Made by a program: the position numbers and the translations under genes
DNA from: Dama dama
Lineage: Eukaryota; Chordata; Mammalia; Artiodactyla; Cervidae
Reading direction: 5' to 3'
Assembly (NCBI RefSeq): GCF_033118175.1
Contig: NC_083703.1
Coordinates: forward strand, 83,109,001-83,173,000
DNA: 64,000 nt
Shown here: positions 21,946-35,290 of the stretch, in pieces
Position numbering within the stretch: the first letter of the stretch is position 1
How the letters are laid out: every line of letters begins with the position of its first letter
Notes under the pieces: generated by a model
The model's database searches: none
The model's input: the letters and a program-made list of their open reading frames with translations, nothing else
What the model was told of the DNA's origin: nothing

Positions 21946-23440
21946 GTGAACATTGAGATGTTCAAGCTGGTTTTAGAAAAGGCAGAGGAACCAAAGATCA
22001 GATTTCCAACATCCATTGGATCATTGAAAAAGCAAAAGAGTTCCAATAAATATCTATTTCTGCTTTATTGACTATGCCAAAGCCTTTGACTGTGGATCAC
22101 AATAAATTGTGGAAATTTCTGAAAGTGATGGGAATATCAGACCACCTGACCTGCCTCTTGAGAAACCTGCATGCAGGTAAGGAAGCAACTGTTAGAACTG
22201 GACATGGAACAAGAGACTGGTTCCAAATTCAAAAGGAGCATGTCAAGGCTGTGTATTGTCAGCCTGCTTGTTTAACTTATATGCAGAGTACATCTTGAGA
22301 AAAGCTGGGCTGAAGGAAGCACAAGCTGGAATCGAGATTGCTGGAAGCATTATCAATAACCTCAGAAATGCAGATGAAACCACCCTTATGGCAGAAAGTA
22401 AAGAAGAACTAAAGAGCCTCTTGAGAAAACTGAAAGAGGAGAGTGAAAAAGTTTGCTTTAAGCTCAATATTTAGAGAAGAAGTTAATGGCACCCCACTCC
22501 AGTAGTCTTACCTGGAAAACCCCTTGGTCGGAGGAGCCTGGTAGGCTGCAGTCCATGGGGTTGGGAAGAGTCGGACATGACTGAGTGACTTCACTTTCAG
22601 TTTTCACTTTCATTCATTGGAGAAGGAAATGGCAACCCTCTCCAGTGTTCTTGCCTGGAAAATCCCAGGGATGTTGGAGCCTGGTGGGCTTCCATCTATG
22701 GGGTTGCACAGAGTTGGACACGACTGAAGCAACTTAGCAGCAGCAGCAGCATCAGAAGCATTCAGAAAACTAGATCATGGCATCTGGTCCCATTACTTGC
22801 AGGCAAATAGATGGAGAAACAGTGGAAACAGTGGCTGACTTTATTTTCTTGTGCTCCAAAATCACTGCAAATGGTGATTGCAGCCATGAAATAAAATGAC
22901 GCTTACTGCTTTTAAGAAAAGTTATGACCACCCTAGACAGCATGTTAAAAAGCAGAGACGTTACTTTGCCAACAAAGATGTGTCTCGTCAAGGGTACTGT
23001 TTTACCGGTAATCCTGCATGGATGTGAGAGTTGGACTATAATGAAAGCTGAGTACCGAAGAATTGACGCTTTTGAACTGTGGTGTTGGAGAAGACTCTTG
23101 AGAGTCACTTGGACTGCAAGGAGATCCAACCAGTCCATCCTAAACATAATCAGTCCTGAATGTTCATTGGATGGACTGATGTTGAAGCTGAAACTCCAAT
23201 ATTTTGGCCACCTGATGTGAAGAACTGACTCACTGGAAAAGACCCTGATGCTGGGAAAGATTGAAGGCAGGAGCAGAAGGGGACGACAGAGGATGAGATG
23301 GTTGGATGTCATCACCGACTCAGTGGACATGAATTTGAGTAAACTCCGGGAGTTGGTGATGGACAGGGAGGCCTATTGTGCTGGAGTCCATGTGGTTGCA
23401 AAGAGTTGGACATGACTGAGTGACTGAACTGACTGACTGA
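21946..23440 (+). mobile_element. BovB LINE 3' half, interrupted by BOV-A2
   Basis: Plus-sense RT and 3' domain: DHNKLWKFLKVMGISDHLTC near 22080, NADE in place of YADD near 22365-22380, and after the SINE MTTLDSMLKSRDVTLPTKMC and YRRIDAFELWCWRRLLRV. The 3' end at about 23440 is gactgaactgactgactga. It lies tail to tail or head to head with neighbouring BovB units. Confidence 0.9.
22476..22750 (+). repeat. BOV-A2 SINE with (AGC)n tail inserted in BovB
   Basis: Two BovA-type monomers (each with a caaccctctccagtgttctt-type core and a gagttggacacgactgaagc-type end), finishing with an agcagcagcagcagc microsatellite. The BovB text breaks at about 22472 and resumes at attcagaaaactagatcatg (22760). 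Confidence 0.85.
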
Positions 23441-26400
23441 TGTTTCTATCATACGCTGGAGCAGCAATTGCATCACACTCGAGTGACTCTGAGGAGATAC
23501 CCCACGTCCAGGGGCAAAGGAGAAGCCCCAGAAAGATGGTACCAGGGGCATAGTCACATTCAGAATCAAACCCCACACCTGCCAGAGACACTCAGAGGCT
23601 CAAACGCACCCTGTGCACACTAGGACCTCAGCCACACAGAGACTGAGACAGAACTGTGTCTGGGTGTGTCCTGAGGAGATACGGGTCAGCAGTGGACTGC
23701 TGTAGGAACAGGGACTCTGGGTGCAGTAGACCTCGGTATGGCATAAGCCCTCTGGGAGAAGTTCACCGTCAACCCACCACAGAGCCGCCAGGACGTCCAC
23801 AGGACTGGGGAAGCAGACTCTTGGAGGGCACAACAGAACCTAGTGCACACCAGGGCCCAGGAGAAAGGAGCAGTGACCCACAGGAGGCTGACCAAGACTT
23901 GCCTGTGGGTGTACAGGAGTCTCTACTGGAGGCGTGGGTTGGTGGTGGCCTGCTGCAGGGTGGGGACACTGACTGTAGCAGGGCCCGCATGGCATCTTTT
24001 GAAGGAGGTCGCCGTTATCTTCATCACCTCCACCATAGTTTGGCCTCAGGTCAAAAAACAGAGAGGGAACAGAGCCTCGCCCTTCAACAGGAAATTGGAT
24101 TTCCATCAGAGGGCAGACAGATTGAAAACCACAGTCACAGAAAACTAACCAATCTGATCACATGGACCACAGCCTTGTCTAACTCAATGAAACTATGAAC
24201 CATGCTGTGTAGAGCCAGCCAAGACGAACGGGTCATGGTGGAGATTTCTGACAAAACATGGGCCACTGGAGAAGGGAATGGCAAACCACTTCAGTATTCT
24301 TGCTTTGAGAACCCCATGAGCAGTATGAAAAGGCAAAAAGATAGGACACTGAAAGATAAGCTCCCCAGGTCGGTAGGTGCCCAATATGCTTCTAGAGATC
24401 AGTGGAGAACCTGGAATGTTAGTTCCATGAATCAAGGCAGATTAGAAGTGGTCAAACAGGAGATGGCAAGAGTGAACATTGATATTTCAGGAATCAGCGA
24501 AATAAAATGGACTAGAATGGGTGAATATAATTCAGATGACCATTATGTCTTTTGCGCAAGAATTCCTTAGAAGAAATGGAGTGGCCCTGATAGTCAACAA
24601 AAGAATCTGATGCAGTACTTAGATGCAATCTCAAAAACAACAGAATGATCTCTGTTCATTTCCAAGGTGAAACATTCAATATCACAGTAATCCAAGTCTA
24701 TGCCCAGACCAATAAGGCTGAAGAAGCTGAAATTGAATGGTTCTATAAAGACCTACAAGACCTTCAAGAACTAACACCCAAAAAAGGTGTTTTTTTTTTT
24801 TTTTTTTTTTTATAATGGAGTGCAGTTTATTACACTGGTGGGCCCAAGGCAGAGTCTCCTCTTAGCCAACGGCCCCGACCAGCATTTGTGAAAATCTTTT
24901 ATACCCCATGTGTACGTGTCCAAACCCACCACCCCAAATCCCTTGAGGCTTACAAAGGAAGGGTAAATACAATCATAATAACCCCAACATTCACGTGTTA
25001 TGTGTTCAAACAGTTAATAATCAATAAGCCCACGGTTACATTCCAACCAGTTAAGAACCGATAAGCCTGTGATTACATTTCGATAGATACTTTCTGGAGG
25101 CAGGGGTGGTTAGGTCTGTTTTCTCTTCAAGATTCCCCTGCCCAGAGGAGGGTCTTATCCTTCCATTGTCGTTCCCACAGGCGCTAAGCACAGAGTTCAG
25201 AGTCCACTGGAGAGGTGGCCGCGCTCGATCAGCAGGGACAGGCCTGAGATGGAGTCCAGGCCCTATGAATTCCTTCTTCATTCCCCCCTCTTGATGCTCT
25301 TAGTTTCCATAATGAGCATCATTTATTGAGATGTATTGTACCTTAGCCCTCCTGCCACCCACATGAGAGAATGCTATCAACCTCTGGGTTACAAAATTCA
25401 CAAGGCATTGTAGGAAGCAGGGCCCACAAAGCAGTATGATCAAGATTACTATAACAACCGTTCATTAGACATGGCTTTCACTTGATTTTGCATATCCTCC
25501 AAGGCAGTAGATACATCTTCAGACAGGTCAGGGATGTACACACCATTCGCCAAAGTCCCTCCTTGGGCTGCTGTGAGTAAGTCTAATGCCATCCTATTTT
25601 GAATTACTGCCTCCCTCATCTGAATCTGTTCTTCGTTCAAAGCTTGAATGGCTTTAGTACTGTCTAAGAGGGCCTGTTTAATGAAATTAGTCAAGGCCTC
25701 TACCTTAACCATGATATCCGTTGTCCCTACAGAGGGTATAAACAAGGCAGCAAGATAGTCATACCATTGGAACAGGGATCGTGTCCATCTTGCATGCAGA
25801 TAAGGCAGGTTTACTGGAGGCTGGTGTAGGCTACGCTTAATTCTGCCATGGGCGAAAGCAAATCCTAATGTGCAACGCCCCACCCAGCTGACTGGTAACC
25901 ATGGCCATAAGTTAAGCCCACAGAGCCACTGGGTCCCATTGGGGGCTACCCAGCGGACTCCAGGATTATATTTCCAGTCGGAACCGGGCCACTGAGCAGA
26001 CTGATTGGGGTGATAAGTAACTTCCAAGATTTGTTTACTTTGTTCAGGGGACAAATAACAGTTCTTTTGGGTCTAGAGGATGGTCTCCAAATCCAACTTT
26101 CTGTTCTTTTTGTTCCCAGCAAATAGTAGCACGGGCAATCAACTGTCCTTTCTCAGGAGTCATCCAGAAATATTCATCCCAGACCTGGTAGTATTGCTCA
26201 AGGCACCGGGAGGCCTGTCCCCCTTTTGTAAGGGAGCCCTTTTCCTCTTTAATTCTCATATATGAGGTATAAGTATTTGTTATCTCCATAAGGCTGGTGT
26301 TCATGTTAAATGTAACCCTATGTCCCTGGCCATTGATGGCTTCTTCTAACACCAGAGGACAAAGAAAGGTTATGGTTGGTGAGAGAGAGGAAAGTTCCTT

Positions 26401-29400
26401 TCTGTTGTTAAAGTCCCCATAACGGAGTGACGATACCCACCAGGGGAGTCTGTCTATTACTGACAGGGGCATAGCCCCACATACCCAAGTTCAGAATTGC
26501 ATTGGTGAGGAAGAGCAGCAGGAGTCATTTACCCAGCTCCATCCTGTAGAGGGCTCGTCTGGGACCTCGTTTTCTTCTTCCTCCTCAGAATGATCTTGGT
26601 TTCCCATGGGTCGGTGGGGTCCTTCTGGGTGGTGCACTCGGCGTCCTCCAGGTCAGCGTGGTATGCCTTCTTCACTCTGGTGTGATGGATCAAGGGACAA
26701 TACCTGCAACTTTAACTGAGGCAAATTTGTTGACACCTGTTTTATTATGGGAGGAGGCGTCCCATACACAATTTCGTGTGGAGAATAGCCTTGGAACTGT
26801 GGGGTCATCCTGAGTCTGAGCAGAGCCATTGGAAGCAAGTCCACTCAGGAGCAGTCAGTCTCTCTGATCCACTTGGAGAGTCTCTTTAAGTGTCCGATTG
26901 GTTCATTCCACCATCTCAGAACTCTGGGCCTCCTCTTTGTAGATCTGTGCCTTCTTCTTCGACACCCGGTAACCTGCTTCCATCAACAGCTGGAGCAGTG
27001 CATTTGTCCCTTTCCAGCATTTTTCCTTGGTCTCAGGCAGCCAGCAGCAGATCATCCCCCTGTTGTAGGAGCTGACATCCATACTCTTCTGGATGGAATG
27101 AGTCCAGATCAGAAGCCAAGGCTTCCCCAAAGATGGCTGGGAAGTTTTTAAACCCTTGTAGGGGGGTCCAGATGAGCTGTTGTTTGGTGCTCCCCACTGG
27201 ATCTTCCCATTCAAAGGCAAAGATGGGCTGTGACGCTGGGGCGAGGTGTATGCAGAAGAAGGCATCCTTGAGATCTAGGCAAGTGTAAACTTTAGTCCTC
27301 GGTGGGAGGAGGTTAAGTAAGGTATAGGGGTTTGGAACAGTGGGATGTAAAGTCACAGTAGCCTGGTTGACTAGCCTGAGATCTTGTACAGACCTATAGT
27401 CCTATCCTCCTTCCCTTTTGACTGGCAGGATTGGCGTATTCCAAGCCGACTGGCACTCTACTAGAATGCCTGCTTGTTTCAATCTATTGATGTGGGGCAA
27501 TATGCCGGTTCAGGCCTCCATCCATAGCGGATATTGGCACCCTCTAATCGGGATGGTGCCTGGTTTGAGTTCCATTATCACTGGGGCATGATGTTTAGCC
27601 AGCCTGGTGGGGGGGGTGGGTTGTCTTCCACCCAGACCTCAGGGAATAATTGAGTTAGCTATCTCATGCTCTTCTGGCCCACCCGGTTCTGCCTCCAGAG
27701 GCTCATGCAACCCCCACTCATCTTGGGTTGGTATTGAGAGAGAGGGCAAATAAGTCATAGAGTCCGTCCAGAAGGTGGGCCTCTCCTCAGGCGAGAAAGT
27801 CACTTGTGCTCCTAGTTTGGAGAGCAAGTCTCTTCCCAACAGGGGTACTGGGCACTCAGGAATGTAGAGGAATTCATGAATCACTTGGTGCCCCCCCCAT
27901 CTCACATTTTCTGGGCTAACAAAACGATTTAATCATCTCTTCTCCCGATACCCCAGTTACAGCGGTAGTCTTTGTGGACAGAGGTGCCACAGGTTTTGTT
28001 ACTACCGACAGTTCTGCTCCTGTATCCACCACTAAGTCAATGTTTTGGTTCCCCACTTTTACGGTTACCATGGGCTCTGAGGGCCCTGATATCTCTGAGC
28101 CCTGGCAGCCCTAGTTAATTTCCAAGTGAGCAAGCCCCACAACTGAGGGAGCTTCCTCTTCCTTCCTTGCCTTAGGGCATTCATTCTTCCAGTGGCCAAA
28201 ACCTTGGCGCCGGGCACACTGGTTTGGCTGTAACGGGCCCAGGGCCTCCCTTGAGACCGGCTGAAGGACTGTCGTGTCCTGGGGCAGATGAGGTTTTCTG
28301 GAGGGCCCGAGTTAGACTTTCCCAGAGCAGCAGCTTGCACTGTAAGTCTCTTGTCTGTTCTCTTTTGTTCCCTCCAGCTCTCTGGCAAAGCGCGGTCTCT
28401 GCTTAATTCCAACGTCTCCCTCCCCTTCTTGTCAGTACTCACCAGGAGAGGCAGGTATAGCTTGGGCAGATCGGTTGGAGCCGGATCCTGGAAGTGTTGG
28501 CCAGAGGCTTCTGTCACCGGGATCGGAGCCTGCCCAAACGGCGGCTCTACGAACTCCGGGAAAGCTGGGGGAAGAGCAGTGGCTGCTGCAGGAACTCAAA
28601 AGTTGTCCTTTTCATTAAAGGGGACTGGAATGCAAAAGTAGGAAATCAAGAAATACCTGGAGTAACGGGCAAATTTGGCCTTGGAGTACAGAATGAAGCA
28701 GGGCAAACCCTAATAGAGTTTTGCCAAAAGAATGCATTCATCATAGCAAACACCCTCTTCCAACAACACAAGAGAAGACTCTACACATGGACATCACCAG
28801 ATGGTCAATACCGAAATCAGGTTGAATATATTCTATGTAGCCAAAGACGGAGAAGCTCTATACAGTCAGCAAAAAAAAAAAAAAAAGACTGGGAGCTGAC
28901 TGTGGCTCAGACCATGAACACCGTATTGCCAAATTCAGACTTAAATAGAAGAAAATCGGAAAAACCACTAGACCATTCAGGTATGACCTAAATCAAAACA
29001 CTTATGGCTATATAGTGGAAGTGACAAATAGATTCAAGGGATGATATCTGCTAGACAGACTGCCTGAAGAACTAAGGATGGAACTTTGTGACATTGTAGA
29101 GGAGGCAGTGATCAAGACCATCCCCAAGAAAAAGAAATACCAAAAAGGCAAAATGGATGTCTGAGGAGGCCTTACAAATAGCTCTGAAAAGAAGAGAAGT
29201 GAAAGGCAAAGAGAAAAAGAGAGATATATCCATTTGAATGCAGAGTTCCAAAGAAGAGCAAGGAGAGATAAGAAAGCCTTTCTCAGTGATCAGTGCAAAG
29301 AAATAGAGGAAAACAATAGAATGGGAAAGAGTAGAGAGCTCTTCAAGAAAATTAGAGATACCAAGGGAACATTTCATGCAAAGATGGGCACAATAAAGGA

Positions 29401-31083
29401 CAGGAATGGTAGGGACTTAACAGAAGCAGAAGATATTAAGAAGAGATGGCAAGAATACACAGAAGAACTGTACAAAAAAGTTCTTCCCGACCCAGATAAT
29501 CACGATGGTGTGATCACTCACCTAGAGCCAGACATCCTGGAATGTGAAATCAAGTGGGCCTTAGGAAGCATCACTATGAACAAAGCTAGTGAAGGTGATG
29601 AAATTCCAGTTGAGCTATTTCTAATCTTAAAAGATGATGCTGTGAACGTGCTGCGCTCAATGTTCCAGCCAATTTATAAAACTTATTAGTGGGCACAAGA
29701 CTGGAAAGGTCAGTTTTCATCCCAATCCCAAAGAAAGACAATGCCAAAGAATGCTCAAACTACGGTACAACTGCACTCACCTCACATGCTGGCAAAGTAA
29801 TGCCCAAAATTCTCCAAGTCAGGCTTCAACAGAGCATGAACCATGAACTTCCAGATGTTCAAGCTGGATTTAGAGAAGGCAGAGGAACCAGAGGTCAAAT
29901 TGCCAACAACCACTCGATCATCGAAAAAGCAAGATAATTTCAGGAAAATATTTACTTCTGCTTTATTGACTATGCCAAAACTTTTGACTGTGTGGATTAC
30001 AACAAAGTGTGGAAAATTCTTCAAGAGATGGGAATACCAGACCACCTGACCTGCCTCCTGAGAAATCTGTATGCAGGTCAGGAAGAAACAGTTATAACCA
30101 GACATGGAATAACAGACTGGTTCCAAATAGGAAAAGGAGTACGTCAAGGCTGTATATTGTCACCATGGTTATTTAACTTATATGCAGAGTACATCATGAG
30201 AAATGCTGGACTGGATGAAGCACAAGCTGGAATCGAGATTGCTGGGAGAAATATCAATAACCTCAGATATGCAGATGACACCACTCTTATGGCAGAAAGT
30301 GAAGAGGAACTAAAGAACCTGTTGATGAAAGTGAAAGAGGAGAGTGAAAAAGTTGGCTTAAAACTCAACATTCAGAAAACTAAAATCATGGCATCTGGTC
30401 CCATCACCTCATGCAAGTAGATGGGGAAACAATGGAAACAGTGGTTGACTTTATATTTTTGAGCTCCTAAATCACTGTAGATGGTGAGTGCAACTGTGAA
30501 ATTCAAAGACTCCTGCTCCTTGGAAGAAAAGAAAGAAATGAAAAGAAGAAAAGAATACGTAGATGGCATATTAAAAAGCAGAGACATTACTTTGCTAACA
30601 AAGGTCCTTCTGGTCAAAACTATGGTTTTTCATGTATGTATGGGTGTGTGAGGTGGACTATAGAGTAGTCATGTATGGATGTAAGAATTGGACTATAAAG
30701 ATAACTGAGAGCTGAAGAATTGATGCTTTTGAACTGTGGTGTTGGAGAAGACTCTTGAGAGTCCCTTGGACAGCACTGAGATCCAGCCAGTCCATCCTAA
30801 AGGAAATCAGTCCTGAATATCCCTTGGAAGGACTGATGCTAAAGCTGAACCTCCAATACTTTGGCCACCTGATGTGAGGAAGTGACTCATTGGAAAATAC
30901 CCTGATGCTGGGAATGATTGAAGGCGGGAGGAGAAAGGGGCGACAGAGGATGAGAGGGTTAGACGGCATCATGGACTCCATGGACATGAGTTTGAGCAAA
31001 CTCCAGGAGTTGGTGGTGGACACAGAGGCCTGGCCTGCTGCAGTCCATGGGGTCACAAAGAGTCAGACATGACTGAATGACTT
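23441..31083 (+). mobile_element. Near full-length BovB LINE (split by an ERV retrocopy)
   Basis: Begins with a BovB-like 5' region (about 23441-24200). Endonuclease-region text follows: NVSSMNQGRLEVVKQEMARV, then ISGISEIKWTRMGEYNSDDH. The element is broken at about 24788 by the retrocopy and resumes at about 28605 (FIKGDWNAKVGNQEIPGVTG). It continues through RT (GCILSPWLFNLYAEYIMRNA, LRYADDTTLMAESEEEL; YADD intact near 30260-30280) to a 3' end at 31083. Without the insert it is about 3.8 kb. Several frameshifts and stops (for example at about 24570, 29690 and 29937) make it inactive. Confidence 0.9.
24788..28604 (-). mobile_element. Retrocopy of a gammaretrovirus-like endogenous retrovirus
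   Basis: Minus orientation. From the right: gag end with a nucleocapsid-like C-x2-C-type region (about 28065-28517), protease with a D-T-G-A motif (about 27990-28060) and a downstream GRDLL block (27639-27905), reverse transcriptase (about 26903-27420), integrase C-terminus (26653-26844), and env with a surface remnant, an R-x-K-R-type cleavage motif (about 25825) and a transmembrane-subunit region (25449-26472). RNase H and most of integrase and env SU are absent. At the left the element ends with an AATAAA signal (reverse of gtttatta) and a run of more than 20 A (T on the plus strand). All frames are broken. It was probably mobilised as an RNA by LINE machinery. Confidence 0.8.
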
Positions 31084-34000
31084 AACTGATGGTTTGGGTA
31101 GAGGAATTCATATGGTTAAAGCTAGGCTGACAACAAAGATAGGTTCAAGGATAAGTACAGAAACTGAGGATGTGGCTGGTCATAGGGCTTCTTTAATAAG
31201 TAGTTTGACTGCATCGTATGGCTCTACAACATTTGGGCCTTTTCAGAATTGTGTATAGCCTAGAACTTTTCATTCTACTAGTGTCAAGAATGCTATAGCT
31301 AGGAGGATGGGCATAATAACTATTAGAATATTATGAACAGCTTGTTAAGGATAGGATTTAAATCTCTGATCATACAGGTTCAAGTTTTATGCAATTATCA
31401 GGTTCTGCCACCTTAAATAAGGCCCGTTTTGGGGTGGAAATTTTTACTTATCAATTAAGATAAAATTATTCATTATTTTAAGGCACTTATTTAAAGTTGG
31501 CCTTATTTTTCTTGTCCTTTCCTACTGGGAAAATTGTATAATAGATGGAAACCAACCTGAATGACTCTGTTCTGAACTCAGATCATGTAGAACTTTAATT
31601 GTTGAACAAAACAAACCTTTAATACTGGTCACACCATTCGGGTGTCCTGATCCAACGTCACGGTGGTAAACACTGTGTTAATATGATCTCTAAAATGGGA
31701 CCGTGCTATTATTCCTAGGGTTACTTGCTCCATTGATCAATTTCTTGTATCAATAAGTGATAATTTGATTTGACTGGGAGGTGTTGGCTTTTAAAAGTCA
31801 CTTGTAGGATATTTTGTTCTCTAAAGTCACCCCAATCAAAAATATTAGCTCATTAAAAGTTCTGTTATCCCTTAATGGTTTAATTTTATTTGAGGGGCTA
31901 ATTAATTTAAGTTCCATAGGGTCTTTTCGTCTCATTGGTTTTTTCACCTGACTTCATGGGAAGGTCAGTTTCACTGATGAGAAGTAAGAGTAAAACCCTT
32001 GTGCGGCCATTTATACAAGTCCTTATGTAGAGAACCAATGATTAGGCTACATTTGCACAGTCAGGGCACCACAGCTGTTTAACGATTGTCACTGGGCATG
32101 CAGTGCCTCTAATACTAGTGATGCTAGAGAGGATGTTTTTGGTAAACAGGCAGGGTTTATGTTTGCTGAGTTCTTTTTTCTCTTTTCATCTTTGCTTGAG
32201 GGAATGCCTCTGTTGGGTTAACAGTGCAATTAATAATCTAATATTAGATTATTTTTATTTACTGTTCACCATCAAGGAGTAATACTGGTTACTGACACAA
32301 ACTTGTGCAAGGAGTCTTAGGGAGTTTTATTGTTTCCCTCTTCAGGTTTACAAGACCAGAAGCATGGATATACTATGAAGACTTCTCTTCATTTTAGATT
32401 ATTTTAGGTATGCTAGATACTGGCATTGATAATATGATAAGGAAAAACATGTAATAGATACTAGTTGTCGAGTGATGATAAAGGCATGTTCTACTGGTTG
32501 TCCTCCAATTCAAGCAAGTGTTAAGAGGTTCACTACCAGAATTCAGAACAGGCACTGGCTGAATGGTCAGAATGTCATGCTTTGTCATTTGCATGTATGA
32601 AGTAATGGCATTAATACTAAGATTAGGATAGAAAACATTCAGGCTAAAATTCTGCCTAGTTTGTTAGGGCTTGATCACAGGACTGCATATGTGAATACGA
32701 AGTATCATTCTGGCTTGATGTGTGAAGGTGTGTTGAGAGGTTTGCCAGGGTGTAGATATCTGGGTCTCCTAGTAGGTCAGGTGAAAATAGAACTAGTATT
32801 TTTAATGCCAGAACTAGTAGCAAGTCACCCAAGATGTCTTTAAATGTATAATATAGATGAAATGGGATCTTGTCTATATCAGATGAAATTCCTACTGAGT
32901 TATTTGATCCTGTTTCATGGAGAGATAGTAAGTGGACTATAGTAAGTGCTGCAATAAATGAGCTTGTTAAGAAGGGGGACCAACCATGTTACCAGTTGGT
33001 CATAATTAATTGTTATTACAGAAATTACTTGTGCAAATTTAAATTATGCTGATGAATAAGGTGATAAAGAAAGAAGAAATACAGTGTGATTAGCCCCTTT
33101 TGATCTGATACTAATATAGACATTGTTATTTGATTGAGGGAGGTGGTTTTTGGCAAAATATCCTCTCCTCAGATTCAGTGTAGAAGGGGGATGCTGACTT
33201 TTGGCTGGTTAAGTTTAAATAAGGGGTCACGCGGTGTATGATATCCTTGAATACATTTGAATAGTTGAACTTGAGGTTTTGTGTTACTGCTGGTTTTGAG
33301 TGCCAAGATGAAGCCTAGAATATTCAGGGCCAGGGCAGTTCTTTTGAGGTAGTAAGGTATGGTTATTTGTGGAACTGCTGTTGGGGGAATATTGTTGGAG
33401 ATAATAAAGCCAGCAAAAATACTTCCAACTAGTAGGCATTTAGTTGATTAGGAGGGGGTTGTTCTTGTTAATGATATTCAGAGTAGAAAACTAAGGCCGT
33501 CCTAATAGCATGAAGAAGATAGTGAGGATGATGGAGACGGCTGTGAGTGAGGTGGCAGTTTGTGGAGGGGACCAGGCATTGGTATAAGGCATATTTGCAG
33601 TTTCAATATTTAGGTCGTTAGAGTAGAATCCAGTGAGGAAAGGCATTCCTGTTAATGCTAAGCTGCCAATGATAAAGGCAGTTGTAGTAAAAGGTGTAGC
33701 TTTAAATAGACCTCCTATTTTTTGAATATCTTATTCATCATCTAGGTTGTGAATCATCTGGATTACATAAATAGAATGGCTTTGAGAAAGACAAGAGCAT
33801 TTTTTTTTTGCAGAAAGAGGAATGCTGGGTAGAGTTGGTTGATGCCAATTGTTACTATCATGAGGCCTAATTGACTGGAGGTGTAGAAGGCAATGATTTT
33901 TATTTTTTTTTTTTATATCCTTCTGGGTAATGGCACATATTGCTATAAATGTTGTGATAGCCCCTAGGCATAATGTAACTGATGGGGTACATTTATAGCT

Positions 34001-34194
34001 TTCTGTCAGAGGCTAGAGGTGGATGAGTAGGAACTTATCAGCTACTACTATTGTGCTTGAGTGGAGTAGGGCTGAGACTGATGTGGGCCCTCTATTGCTG
34101 AGGGTAATTATGGGTGTAGCCCAAGTTGGCAAATTTTCCCGTTGCAGCTAATACTAAAACTAATATAGGTAAATTGGAATTAAGCTGAGCAAGA
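31084..34194 (-). pseudogene. NUMT segment 2: ND1 5' part, tRNA-Leu, 16S rRNA, tRNA-Pro/Thr, cytb 3' part, ND5
   Basis: The reverse complement of mitochondrial DNA. Along plus coordinates: ND1 N-terminal part (31084-31340), tRNA-Leu(UUR)-like (about 31343-31415), 16S rRNA 3' portion (about 31418-32240), a jump that omits 12S and the control region, tRNA-Pro/Thr-like (about 32270-32388), the C-terminal half of cytb (about 32388-33000), and ND5 from its C-terminus (about 33020) to about 34194. ND6 and the front of cytb are missing. Stops and indels occur in all coding parts. It is interrupted by BovB at about 34195. Confidence 0.9.
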
Positions 34195-35290
34195 GAGTTA
34201 CAGAAAAACATTTATTTCTGCTTTATTGACTATACCAAAGCCTTTGACTGTGTGGATCACAATAAACTGTGAAAAATTCTGAAAGAGATGGGAATACCAA
34301 ACGACCTGACCTGCCTGTTGAGAAACCTGTATGCAGGTCAGGAAGCAACTGTTAGAACTGGACTTGGAAGAGCAGACTGGTTCCAAATAGGAAAAGAAGT
34401 ATGTCAAGGCTGTATATTGTCATCCTGCTTATTTAACTTATATGCAGAGTACATCATGAGAAATGCTGGGCTGGAGGAAGTAGAAACTGGATTCAAGATT
34501 ACCGGGAGAAATATCAATAACCTCAGATATGCAGATGACACCACCCTTATGGCAGAAAGTGAAGTAGAACTAAAGAGCCTCTTGATGAAAGTGAAAGAGG
34601 AGAGTGAAAAAGTTGGCTTAAAACTCAACATTCAGAAAACGAAGATCATAGCATCTGGTCCCATCACTTCATGGCAAATAGATGGGGAAACAGTGTAAAA
34701 AGGGCTCCAAAATCACTGCAGATGGTGATTGTAGCCATGAAATTAAGAGATGCTTGCTCCTTGGAAGGAAAGTTATGAGCAACCAAGACAGCATTTTAAA
34801 AAGCAGTGACATTACTTTGCCAACAGAGGTCCGTCTCGACACGGCTATGGTTTTCTCAGTAGTCATGTATGGATGTGAGAGTTGGACTATAAAGAAAGCT
34901 GAGAGCTGAAGGACTGATGCTTTTGAACTGTGGTGTTGGAGGAGACTCTTGAGAGTTCCTTGGACTGCAAGTAGATCCAACCAGTCCATACTAAAGGAGA
35001 TCAGTGCTGGATGTTCATTTGACGGACTGAAGTTGAAGCTGAAACTCCAATACTTTGGCCACATGATGCTAAGAGCTGACTCATTGGTAAAGACCCTGAT
35101 GCTTGGAAGGATTGGGGGCAGAAGGAGAAGGGGACCACAAAGGATGAGATGGTTGAATGGCATCACCAACTCAATGGACATGGGTTTGGGTAAGCTCCGG
35201 GGGTTGGTGATGGACGAGGCGGCCTGGCGTGCTGAGGTTCATGGGGTCACAAAAAGTTGGACACGACTGAGCAACTGAACTGAGCTGAGG
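34195..35290 (+). mobile_element. BovB LINE 3' half inserted in the NUMT
   Basis: Plus-sense RT: MGIPNDLTCLLRNLYAGQEA, LRYADDTTLMAESEVELKSL (YADD intact near 34525-34545), IQKTKIIASGPITSWQIDGE. The 3' domain follows to the end (gacacgactgagcaactgaa). Truncated at the 5' end, with frameshifts after about 34695 and 34910. Mitochondrial text flanks both sides. Confidence 0.92.

Noticed and set aside
25449..26472. Env frames as a possible domesticated syncytin-like gene
   Set aside because: The frame is split into at least two pieces, most of the surface subunit is missing, and the block is a retrocopy without its own LTR promoter.
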